From Mantis religiosa (Eukaryota > Arthropoda > Insecta > Mantodea > Mantidae): 64,000 nucleotides of DNA. Under the pieces are notes generated by a model. The model did no database searches. It worked only from the letters and a program-made list of their open reading frames with translations, and was not told the DNA's origin. Numbering within the stretch: the first letter of the stretch is position 1; the number at the start of each line of letters is the position of its first letter. A program made the translations under genes and the position numbers. Positions 55,113-64,000 of this stretch are shown here, one piece after another. The stretch lies in the NCBI GenBank assembly GCA_030765055.1, contig CM060950.1:463774689-463838688 (forward strand). Direction: 5' to 3'.

Positions 55113-56020
55113 TAACCCACTGAACATCATTGAATTAGAATACTACCAAGATTTACTTGCAGATTTTAAAAAGAAAATATACTCATCTACAGAAGCTAAA
55201 GCATATGCCCTTGAAACCATAAATATAAGATAACCAGTTGATAAATGGACACACATCTATACAGATGGCTCTCTTTACAATCAAGAAGATGGAGCAGGAG
55301 CAGGAGCTACCTGTAAATCCTTTTCTTTCTATAAGCATGGGGGAATTCACTTAACAAGTTTTGATGGAGAAATTGATGCAATTTATACTTCCTTACAAAA
55401 TCTATTTGCCTGGACAAATAAGCTTTCCAACATAGCATTCTTAACAGATTCTAAAGCCGCTATTCAGGCTATTATTTCAAATGACAGCTCAAAAACCGAA
55501 AAGATAAATGAAATTCATAATATGATTAAACATCTTCAAAATGTAAATATATGTATAGTTTTCCAACGGATACCATCTCACTGGGTTTTCCGGTAATGAG
55601 CAAGCAGATATGTTGGCCAAGAAGGGTTCCAAAATATCTCAAACAACGAAACAAAGTATCCCCTATGAAACAGTTAAAAGATTAATCAAAAACATTTTCA
55701 AAAAACTATATAACAACTATCTAGTTTCCTCTGAAAAACTTAATTGAAAAGATCTCCAAAACATACTAAAGACAATTCCAGAACTATACTCAAAAATCTT
55801 CAGTAGCAATGTTCAGATTAATCACAGGCTACAATTATTTGAATGGACATTTATTCAAGGTTGGATTAACAACTTCTCCACAGTGCTGTTTATGTGATAA
55901 AGACGATTTAATGAACATCAATCATCTAACTGTATGTGAAACTCTCCAAAATCAAGATCAAGTCTCCAAATATTGGGAAGCAAGAAGAAAAATGATTTTA
56001 TTATCAAATTCTGAGCATTC
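55113..56020 (+). pseudogene. Non-LTR retrotransposon RNase H and C-terminus, 3' half
   Basis: Continuation of the ORF from 52776. RNase H reads HIYTDGSLYNQEDGAGAGA (Asp), FDGEIDAIYTSLQNLF (Glu), AFLTDSKAAIQAI (Asp) and RIPSHW, after which a frameshift hides the expected GNE-AD. The C-terminal part, open at 55809-56020, reads FRLITGYNYLNGHLFKVG, CCLCDKDDLMNINHL and KYWEARRKMI, a Cys-X2-Cys-His cluster that ends many such ORFs. The frame then runs into a CA microsatellite, so the His/Thr repeat at its end is not real protein. Confidence 0.8.
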
Positions 56021-56023
56021 AAT

Positions 56024-56030
56024 ACACACA

Positions 56031-56111
<81 letters not shown>
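56024..56111. repeat. (AC)n microsatellite
   Basis: About 43 AC units with one interruption (CACACCAC at 56033-56040). It separates the LINE tail from a foldback repeat. Confidence 0.97.
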
Positions 56112-56115
<4 letters not shown>

Positions 56116-56194
56116 AAAAATTCAATGCCATGGCCGGGATTTGAACCACGGATCTCCTGGTTCAAATCCCGGCCATGGCATTGAATTTTTCATG
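56112..56194. repeat. Perfect hairpin made of two tRNA-like 3' halves
   Basis: Arms 56112-56148 and 56158-56194 are exact reverse complements (37 bp, starting CATGAAAAATTCAATGCC) around a 9-base loop CGGATCTCC. Each arm is the 3' half of the 74-nt module plus the adjoining body. Confidence 0.95.
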
Positions 56195-56515
56195 TTGAAT
56201 CTATCTATCAAAAGCTTTAGCCTATACATGGCTAGTGCGCAGAAATGATTAATTTCCATCAATTAACTAAAATAATAAGAGTTAAATGAATGAAGTCTGG
56301 GACTGAAGTACTTACAACAGTAAGTCACCACAAACGGTGTATATCGTATCCTAGAGCCCCTAGTGGTCTACCGGGGAAATATGAGTCAAATGGAGAATTT
56401 AATGTTCGGTCGGCACGTTGGCCATGGTAGCTCAAAGGGTGAGAGCAACTGGATGGAAACCAGGAGATCCGTGGTACAAATTCCGGCCATTGCATTGAAT
56501 TTTTCATGTTGACTC
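56195..56515 (+). repeat. tRNA-like repeat unit following the hairpin
   Basis: Body sequence as in the cluster at 49-51 kb (TTAATTTCCATCAATTAACT, GGTCTACCGGGGAAATATGA), then a 74-nt module at 56421-56494 with GCCATGG at its start, D stem partly changed (CTCAAAGGGTGAGAG) and a damaged B box (GGTACAAATTCC). Confidence 0.7.
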
Positions 56516-56519
56516 TATC

Positions 56520-57342
56520 AATGAAATCCCTTTCTTGGATTTAAAACTTACCAGAAAACATAATAAACTTGAATTGGCATACATAGGAAGGAAACACACA
56601 CAGAAAATTTCATAAAAGCAGATGGATATAACCCAAGACAACACATGCATACTTTTATTAAGAGTTTAACTTACAGGCTGGCTAATATTCCTTTAAACAA
56701 GATGGAATATATCAAAGAGTACAATAATATCATTCACATTGCAGAATATAATGGATTCAGTGCTGAATTGGCCAAAAAGAAAATTGATAAATTCCAAAGA
56801 CAACAAAGATGCAGAAAGTAACTACTCTTTCCCCAGTCAGCAATAAAGCTTCAAACAGAGACTTTACGTATCATCCCAGAGCTACACACCTTTTCCAAAA
56901 AGACTTCAAAGAGCACAATATTACTTTGGCGCCACAGAACAAATTTAGTGTACACCTTTTGAAATCAATTGATACAAAGGAGATACCCAGAGACAAAAAA
57001 TCAGGTGAGTACTGGGTACACTGCAAAGGTTGTGACAACATTTACATTGGAAAAACAAAAATGAACTTGAACATTAGGCTTAAAGAGTACTTTAGGAACA
57101 TCATGAACAAAGAAATACATAAATCGGTGATAGCGTACCATTTTTGGAGGGAGAATCATGATATGGAAAGAGAAATCCACTTACTGAAAAGTGTCCAAGG
57201 TCCAGTTACATTAAGCATGTGTGGTAAATCTTCATATAGGAAAATGAAAGAAAACTGTTTAATTTCGGCAGTAACTTTGATGAAAACTCAAACTTCAAGT
57301 TCATCATGCTACCGACAGAGACGCACCTATCACCTCCAATGA
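56520..57342 (+). pseudogene. Penelope-like element: RT thumb and GIY-YIG endonuclease
   Basis: The upstream part, in shifting frames, reads EIPFLDLKLTRKHNKLEL and SLTYRLANIPLNKMEYIKEY, then IIHIAEYNGFSAELAKKKID, which is the end of the Penelope RT. 56809-57342 is open for 177 codons and contains the GIY-YIG nuclease: GEYWVHCKGCDNIYIGKTK, NIRLKEYFRN, SVIAYHFWRENHDMERE. The usual GVY is GEY here and the typical R-x-x-EH is RLKEY. The linker Cys pair (CKGC) is as in Penelope elements. RT fingers and palm are absent (5' truncated). A single frameshift separates the two readable parts. Confidence 0.75.
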
Positions 57343-57461
57343 GTTCACCAAACGAACATCCATTAGTTGACAACAGCTGATAATGTTTGGAACATACTAA
57401 TGAAATGCATTCTAGGTAAATACTAGCAATAAATGGAGCATTGAGTATGTTGTTGTTGATT
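57343..57461. other. Junction between Penelope-like and LINE remnants
   Basis: A short AT-rich stretch with TTGTTGTTGAT. It probably holds the 3' UTR ends of both elements facing each other. No target duplication was seen. Confidence 0.3.
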
Positions 57462-57970
57462 TCAAATGCTAGGCTGTGGCAATGAAGCCATTAGCTCCCT
57501 TGCTCTCCAATATTTCTGCAGAATGGGTCCAGTAGGTATGGCTTCATAGGTTAAAAGGTGTTCTTCGGTCATTTCCTCTTCTTTGTTGCATAGAGGATAA
57601 TTTGGACTTCTATAAATTGCTATTTTTTTTAAGTGTTTGGCCAAATAATCATGTTCCGTAAGTAATCTAAAATTTTCTGCTGCAGATTTATGTGGCATTT
57701 CTGGGGTAATTTCTGGTATTTTAGTTAAATTGTGCCATTTTCTATCTTTGGCTTTGTTAGAAATTGATTGGTTTTGTTTGTTTCTCCATATATTTTTAAT
57801 TAATATTTTTATGGATGTAACGGGTAAGTTTGTTGTGAATTAACTTTGCACTTTTTTTGGCAAGAGAATCAGCTGATTCATTTCCAGAAATTCCACAATG
57901 TGCAGGTATTCACTGTAATATAATACTTTTCCATAGTTTTTGTAGTTGTTGGATCATTTTGTGACATTCT
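57462..57970 (-). pseudogene. Non-LTR retrotransposon, RNase H end and C-terminus
   Basis: On the minus strand, from about 57920, this reads IPAHCGISGNESADSLAKK (end of RNase H). 57698-57462 then gives NFRLLTEHDYLAKHLKKI, CNKEEEMTEEHLL and YWRARELMASLPQPS, the same C-terminal architecture as 55809-56020 but a different family member. One Cys of the terminal cluster is replaced (YPLC). Frameshifts lie between the parts. Confidence 0.7.
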
Positions 57971-59304
57971 TTATTTTGGATTGACCTCATTTTGTATTGT
58001 CACGGCTATTCTGGTGACATTTGGGGGAACATAGGATTGGTGACGTTTGGGGTGCTATTCAAAGACTTACTTGGAACAGTTTCACAATTTTCTTTACTTA
58101 TTGGCTATACAAGGTTACATAACTTTGGCAGGCCGTCGGCCATTCTTACCTTTCGGGTTGGTGTATCGGAGCTGTCGAGAAGCGAGCTATCCCATGTTTA
58201 CTCCTTCTACAACTACTCTGTTATCCTCTGTGTCCTCTCATTATATACCGGCCTAATCTCTGGTACCTTCCTGAATCATATCAACTAAGTGCATCACCCG
58301 TGGTTTCCGCACCCTGCAGGAAACCACCGAGTCCCTCCAGTTGGACTTTTGGAACTGGAAGTGTGGTGGTCATGGTATATTCCTGTAATGCAGTAGAGGA
58401 TTCTTTGCATCCGTGAGGATGGACTTCGTGGGTTTAGAGAGGAAATGAATACAACTAAAATAAGTTTTTGAAGAGGCATAATTTCCACTGTCTGGCGCAC
58501 ATCCTTAAAGAGGGAATTTACCAAGAGGTAGCAAACATAAAATTTACTGAATTCAGGTCTCCGATATTTCAGCTTGTCACACCTTCCTCCGGGTTACAAA
58601 TCAATGTCCTCATCGAAAGAGAGGAACAAAACATTGCCTAATGACACATAATAATAAAATGATACAATAGTGATAAGCGGTTATACAAGCATATGAAAGA
58701 GTCTTCATCACAGGTAGGGCCTACAGAGATCATAACTGGAGAAGAGCATGGGAACATTCTTCAAGGAGTAAGGGTACACTTGTACAGGGTAAACATAGTC
58801 CATAGAAGAGTTGGGTCAACAGGCGAGTAAATCAAATTCCTAGCCGGGCTGGGAAACGTAGGGGACGACAGTTCGAAACATGGGCAGGCAGGCCTCCTTG
58901 ATGGGTCCTCTGAGTTACCATTCACTATGGGTTAATGTCCTGCCGGCAAAAACACTATCACTTCCCTGCGGGAGCCACAGCAGTGATAAAATCCTTGCAA
59001 ATGCAGCACTGAGTTCACTGACTTGAAGGGCACTGCGCCGAACCATCCAGCAATGAAAACTTGCACAAGGGTGCAATCAGCATGACGCAACCCAACTAGC
59101 AGTGCCACGCCGTGGCATCTGAAAGCGGAGGGATGTTGCTTCTTTATAGGCCCTTGTTGAACGTCCTGTTGAATCAACAGCAGTCAGTCAAATTGCAGAG
59201 TTGTCCCCCGAAACGGCTCAGGCACAGTCTTGGATAGAAAAAACCAAAATAAAACCAATGATTAGCACATGGTTACTGCCGAATTAGCATATGCCTGGCC
59301 GCTG
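57971..59304. other. Unassigned stretch, possibly 3' region/LTR of the env-bearing element
   Basis: GC content is higher than in the flanks. On the minus strand CCTATAAAGAAGC (about 59137-59149) is TATA-like and lies downstream of the env-like frames, where an LTR would be expected, preceded by a G-rich GTTTCGGGGGACAAC (about 59201-59215) that could be a polypurine tract and LTR start. No second copy is available to confirm an LTR. 58290-58330 holds a hairpin-like GTGGTTTCCGCACCC / GGAAACCACC. No protein was recognised. Confidence 0.25.
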
Positions 59305-61170
59305 GCTTTAGAGGCGACTGGTAATTGTGGAAGGAAGAAAGGTAGTGTACTCGGGGGGAGGCAGAAGAGGCTGAGGGTACCTTGAGAATAATGTAGGAAT
59401 ATTCGTAATTGGGAGGCGAAGGTGGAGGAGGAGCCACTTGACGACTTGATGTGGAATGTTCTGTCTGTGGAGTGTCTGGACGGTAGGTGAAATTATAGGT
59501 ACAGTGGAGGGTACTACAGGAGGGGTTAGCGCATCACTGAAGGAAGGGGTATTATGCCACGTAGTAGGGTGAAGACCACATACATTTACAATATATACCA
59601 CATAAGCAATTAGGAAAGCTAATAAACATAATGAGAGTCCATGAAGCACTAAATACAACAAATGCCAATTAAATTGTTGGTATACATTAAACTTGTAACA
59701 TTGATCCAATGAAGAATATGTAGGATATCCTGACTCATAGTATGGTGGTAGAATGGTTGTGTCAATTGAAGACCAGGCCGTCGGAAGCAATCTCGTGAGC
59801 TCCCATTTTGAGCTGAATTCTGGCGAACAATAGCGAGGAGGATATAGTACCATGATTTCTAATGAGATATTACATTTGCAAGGTAAATAGAATCAAAATG
59901 CACCAATTGTACTATCCAATGGCAGCAGGTCTCTTTGTCCCGGACAGGAAACTTCGGCCCTCTTCGCATGAGTTAATACAAAAGTATGTGCACCCAATTG
60001 CGTGACCATGGGCCTTTGTGACTCCACACAAGCTAAAGGACAGACCTTGGAAGGGTTTGCTATTGAATCACCTGATAAAATTGCCTGGACACAGGATGTG
60101 GTAAAAATTGAGGAGCCATAGGGAGGAATAATGAGACATAGGGAAGATTGAAGGATTTCACATTGTGGTAGCAAAATTTGGAAATCTTTCTTGAGTAAAG
60201 AATAGCCAAATGGGCATAAGGAAGATCAACTTTACAGGTTTTGTCTTGATGACCAAATGGGGTGGGGGTGAATGAAAGTCCTACAACCCGCCTTGCTTAA
60301 CGCGAAATTAGGGGTATTTGTAACCCCAGTAAAATAGTTTGCTTGGACAACAAACAATTTGCAATGTGTCAACTATAATATTTACCATTGTCCTCCAGCG
60401 TCCACATAAGCCGAAATTGGCTATTATTCACTTCAACCTGCCTCAGATTGCGAGTTAACACAGCTGGACTGATAACACGAGGGCTCAACTGTCAAGACAT
60501 GCAGGTGCAATAGATAAGTTCAGTGCGGTAAATTTGAAACAACTACTCAAATAATGCTCCCGCCCCTGTTCCTCGAGTGAACAACGCATCGGCAGTTGTA
60601 GTAAAGGCCTGATCACAAATGGAAATATTGCTTACAAAAATATAATGATGGTACAGGCGGACCATTGTCAAAGTACGATTCTTACTCTCATCTGACACAA
60701 AATTATTCTCGACATGTTTTTTATCTACGAAAACAAACTGTGCCCCAAATATTGATCCATCCCCTCTTAGAGGATTAGCATGGGACCTGAACAATTACCA
60801 GTATTCATCTTGGACGGCCTTAAGTTTAGACATCATCCATTCAAAAAATAAAGTTTGAGTTTTGTTATCATTACAGTCAGCAGAAACAGGGGCATGTATC
60901 CAACATTGGGGAGCTCTAAGAAGCAAAGAAATAGACGTCTGACAAAACGTTACATTTGGTAAGTAGTGAAAATTCACACCATAGGTGACCATGATACAGG
61001 TAGCACCACCCGCAACTATAGGGCATATTGCCCACAACAAAATACAAAATTTTCCCATTGATGTGCACATTAATTAAACAACCACAAGAGTACAAAACAA
61101 AACGGTGTGCCAGTGCAATAATAGACAGGGTAAAACCTTCCCGTATATCTGTATAACTAGCTTGCACCCA
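59305..61170 (-). pseudogene. Env-like glycoprotein remnant of an insect retroelement
   Basis: Five consecutive minus-strand frames separated by stops or shifts, in order 61167, 61070, 60794, 60174 and 59853. They are rich in Cys and hydrophobic residues. The fourth has Cys-spaced text including CPLACVESQ and AKRAEVSCPGQ. The last frame (181 codons) starts with an ectodomain end (MVLYPPRYC), has a membrane span at residues 64-89 (LLYLVLHGLSLCLLAFLIAY), then a proline-rich cytoplasmic tail with PPEY, a late-domain-like motif, near its end. Order, Cys content, single C-terminal span and tail fit an envelope protein of an errantivirus- or BEL/Pao-like element, but I cannot name the family. It is clearly inactive. 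Confidence 0.4.
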
Positions 61171-62940
61171 GAGGGACCATATAAGGAAATCACCCCCTAG
61201 TGCGTAGCCTCACGCGACACTATCTAGTTCCCCACAAACAGGCCATGGGAGGATCACTCCTCAGGGAAATTGACATGAACCCAGGACCCTAGAATTAGAA
61301 AAGCTATGTAGAGGTCATTCCCCAATTCTAGTGGTCAACAAACCATCCTCTAGAGGAAGTTACTGGTAACTACTGCGGGGGTGGATTTTCGCGTAATTCA
61401 TATATTTTCCTAACTATTAAGAAACTACTATTAAACCGATGAAATACTTCTATCTAAAAGGTCAGATATGCGGCTATGTGCAGGAATGCCCCATGGTGTT
61501 GGTCTAGGTGACGTCAGTTCCATCCATGGTCTTTCACCTGAAGTCGAAGTGGTGATAACAACAGCATTATAACGAAGGTGGAAAACCTGTAAACAAAACT
61601 CAACCAATCATTTAGCCACAACGGCAAATAAAATGAATAACAAAATTCCAAAGTTAATGATGAATACTTCTCAAACTTCCCAGGACAATATCCCCGAAGC
61701 TTCCGCTACCAGCAAACGAGTAGCCACCAAAAGTTCCGGTCTGCGAAATATTATTCCCAAGAGAAAGGTAAGAAGGGTACTCCACATAAATAACAATGTG
61801 GAAGTCGGGGGAGAGGAAAGGGTATGAAAGAGAAACTTCGTTTCTCCCTCATACAGAGGGACCAGAGAGAGATTGAAATGTGGCACCGTTAAGGATCAAT
61901 TAGAGTTCAAACATTTTGACAAGTTTGTGAAGGTCAAGTGGTCTAACGTAAAAGGGTGAGTATATGCTCACAACAGCCAGTGCTGTCTCTAGGGGAATCA
62001 CAAAATAGATTGGACCTAAAGCTACAGTCCATTTCTTACATAGCCAGGTTAAAAGGTATATGTAGTATGCTTTGTAAACTGGCGAGTTTTCTGCTCAAAA
62101 ACTGCCGCATTATTGTGATAGTAACATACACTACAATAAGTACTAATCTGTATCTAAACATCCCTTATTATGAGTAGTAGTGCCATGTTTTGCAAGCTCT
62201 GCAAATAAAGCTTTAAAGAAACACACACTTGCAGTACAACAGACTCCTTTGGAGAGTATTCAAATGATACACTAATTTCGCCAATTCTTTCTCTGTCAGA
62301 ACCTTTTCTTTCTGCTTTCTTAGGCTTAGCATTTAGCAATTCTGCTGTAAAGTCTCTCTAGTCGACGCGAGTACAGTTTGCCTCACAAAGGAAATGGACC
62401 CTACCGCCCACTAATGACCTTCATAAATCTAACTCCACACTTCAGAAATGGAACCCGTCGTTGAGGACCAATAGCAACCCTGATTTACTAGAAATGAAAG
62501 TCGCATGTTTACTCCACACGGAGTCTCCATTACCAAAGTTCCAAATTCCAGTTGATCTGTTTCATTATGTGCAAAAATTTGTTGTGTGACGATGTGGAGG
62601 CCATGGGAGGGAAATGCAGTGGTAAATGCAAATTAAGTAGAAGATAACTTTCAGTCAAGTGAAAATAATCAAAGTGTGAATAAATTAGAAAATGTTGCTG
62701 CGCGGAGTTAGGTTACTGGAAAAGCCTAAAAAACAAAGTCATAGCAGGAACTGTTTCTAAGAAAATTCAAGCACTTGTTTTGAACACACAAATATGTGCT
62801 GGAAAATAATCTTGATAAGGCGTCATGCAATGAACCTGATGATAAATTCTGAGTGTTCACAGAAATACACTAAGAAATACTGTAATGAAAGGAATACCAA
62901 AGATGCCGATCAAGTGTGAAAACAAAAGTAAACGTTTCTC
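61171..62940. other. Unassigned stretch
   Basis: Short frames only. The best, 61633-61827 (64 codons, Ser/Lys-rich with SSGLRNIIPKRKVRR), shows no recognised motif. No pol-like sequence is seen upstream of the env-like remnant on the minus strand, so that element is incomplete. Confidence 0.35.
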
Positions 62941-62949
62941 TAATATAGA

Positions 62950-63170
62950 TAATTTCACATGCGATTTAACTCATTGAGAAATTTATAGATTCTTTGCAAA
63001 AGGGAGAGCGCCCACCTTAGATGAATTGGTTGCACATTTGCAGGACATTTGTGATTTTCCTTATGGGCACTGTACTTTGCGTGGCTTTCTACAGGTGCTG
63101 GGTTTCAAATACCGCACTTTGAATAAGATAAGGGTTATTATGGAATGCAGTATAATTGTATAGCTTGGCG
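62950..63170 (+). pseudogene. DDE-transposase-type fragment (HTH region, Tc1/mariner-IS630-like)
   Basis: The frame starting at about 62987 reads RFFAKGRAPTLDELVAHLQD, YGHCTLRGFLQVLGFKYRT and ends IVMEC-like, with TAG at about 63163. The layout (PTLDELL--L, then T-L---L--LGFKY---, then a catalytic -PITY-DETW) is that of the helix-turn-helix to first-Asp part of a widespread arthropod transposase-like family. In a shifted frame IRPCVIPITYRGRWQP follows, close to PI-Y-DETW but without the Asp. Nothing catalytic survives. Confidence 0.5.
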
Positions 63171-63855
63171 CAGTAATGGACATAAGACCTTGTGTGATAC
63201 CCATAACATATCGAGGAAGGTGGCAACCTTGCAGAACGGACTGGGAGCAGGGTCGGTATTGTAAAACAATTATAAGGGTTTGTCAAAGGAGGCGGCCGAT
63301 GTGCACACACATTAACTAAACAGAATTTACTCAACTTATTGTTCGGACGTTTAACAGACTTTCTAAGTCTAACTGGAATATTAGAAAATTTGTAAGTTGT
63401 TTACAAAACAGATGCACTACCTACATGATTTGCTTTTTATCTATGCATAATACTGTGACACTGCAACTATGGCCTAAGGTTATTAGGAGTTGGCACTGGG
63501 TGGTTCAAATGGTAATCACATAAGCAGCACACCTGCCCAATGTAAATATCGAAAGTGCCGTTGCCAGACATCTAGATTCTTCAGGATGTTTCTGTAATGT
63601 TCTGTAACTCATCGGAAATTTCTAACAGCTATATAAGCAAGTGCTCTCACATGTGGAGTCAGTGATTGAGTTAATGAATGCATTTCTAATGCGATAGCAA
63701 GTGCAGTTCTCCAAACAACTTTGTGGCAACTATGGTGATGTGCAATGAGAGGTTTTTAGAGACATCTTATATTTTGACTTAGCAAGTAACAATTCCAAAA
63801 AAAAATTGGCTAATCATTCTGTGTATTTCATCATGAGTAAAGTGATAGTAACAAT
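63171..63855. other. Unassigned stretch
   Basis: No frame or repeat recognised. A short region at 63171-63330 may hold further decayed transposase. Confidence 0.3.
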
Positions 63856-63859
63856 TAGA

Positions 63860-64000
63860 TGTACATGCTTAGGCTTTCATAGCCAGCTTTAATCCAATAA
63901 AATGTATTTCCCGGGCTTGTGGGCTGTGGTCCAGAGGATGAAAATTCTGACGTTTCCCTCATATCTCGAATGAACAGCAAGTTCAGCAAGTAACCAGCTA
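63860..64000 (-). mobile_element. Possible Penelope-like element terminal fragment, running off the window
   Basis: On the minus strand it has GAAACGTCAGAATTTTCATC, CTCTGGACCACAGCCC and ACAAGCCCGGGAAATACATT. I associate this combination with the terminal regions of arthropod Penelope-like elements. There is no coding part in the window to confirm this. Confidence 0.35.

Noticed and set aside
55809..56144. His/Thr repeat protein end
   Set aside because: The LINE frame runs into the (AC)n tract; the His/Thr run has no coding meaning.
55918..56149. Minus-strand frames rich in Cys/Val
   Set aside because: They are the (GT)n strand of the microsatellite read as codons.
62985..63334. Minus-strand 81-codon ORF with Pro/Tyr-rich text
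   Set aside because: The plus strand shows clear transposase-like text over most of the same bases.

Overview
The window looks like repeat-rich, AT-rich nuclear DNA of an arthropod, most likely an insect. The grounds are the transposon classes present (Jockey-, I- and RTE-type non-LTR elements, a Penelope-like element, tRNA-derived SINEs, TTAA-targeting DNA transposons, an env-bearing retroelement remnant), the AT-rich spacers and the absence of prokaryotic gene organisation. I found no intact host gene. Every recognisable coding stretch belongs to a mobile element and nearly all are broken. Species cannot be named from the sequence alone.

Layout. 1-2860: a satellite-related segment followed by an RTE-type non-LTR pseudogene. 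2865-7740: a multi-kilobase inverted repeat of an unidentified gene ('gene K'); its right arm is interrupted at a TTAA by a degenerate DNA transposon (5291-7166). 8211-10061: a 5'-truncated Jockey-type LINE with a 12-bp target duplication, sitting in more gene-K sequence. 11031-13520: an RTE endonuclease fragment, then a coiled-coil, possibly Gag-like ORF. 13638-31300: a tandem array. Six monomers of about 1.79-1.81 kb (17250-28027) lie between two longer, more ancestral units (13955-17249 and 28028-32000). Comparison shows that the monomer is a deletion product of a composite of RTE element, TTAA transposon, gene K and coiled-coil ORF.

32363-43437: copies of one I-type non-LTR retrotransposon. 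One is near full length with three stop codons in ORF2, one is almost open but 3'-truncated, and between them lies a chimeric head plus inverted tail. 43438-46100: a minus-strand Gag-like pseudogene with a possible promoter upstream. 46700-51200 and 56112-56515: repeats carrying 74-nt tRNA-like modules that keep nearly complete cloverleaf pairing, singly, in tandem and as foldbacks; one is interrupted by a different tRNA-derived SINE with a 14-bp target duplication. 51240-56020: a LINE (RT plus RNase H) split by the best-preserved TTAA transposon (52781-55108), which has both terminal inverted repeats. 56520-57342: Penelope-like element with GIY-YIG domain. 57462-57970: another LINE tail. 59305-61170: an env-like glycoprotein remnant on the minus strand. 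62950-63170: a DDE-transposase-type fragment.

The strongest candidates for something undescribed are the composite satellite with its readable birth history, gene K with its inverted duplication, and the 74-nt tRNA-like repeat family. There are no cooperating host genes here; the relationships are of nesting, duplication and decay.
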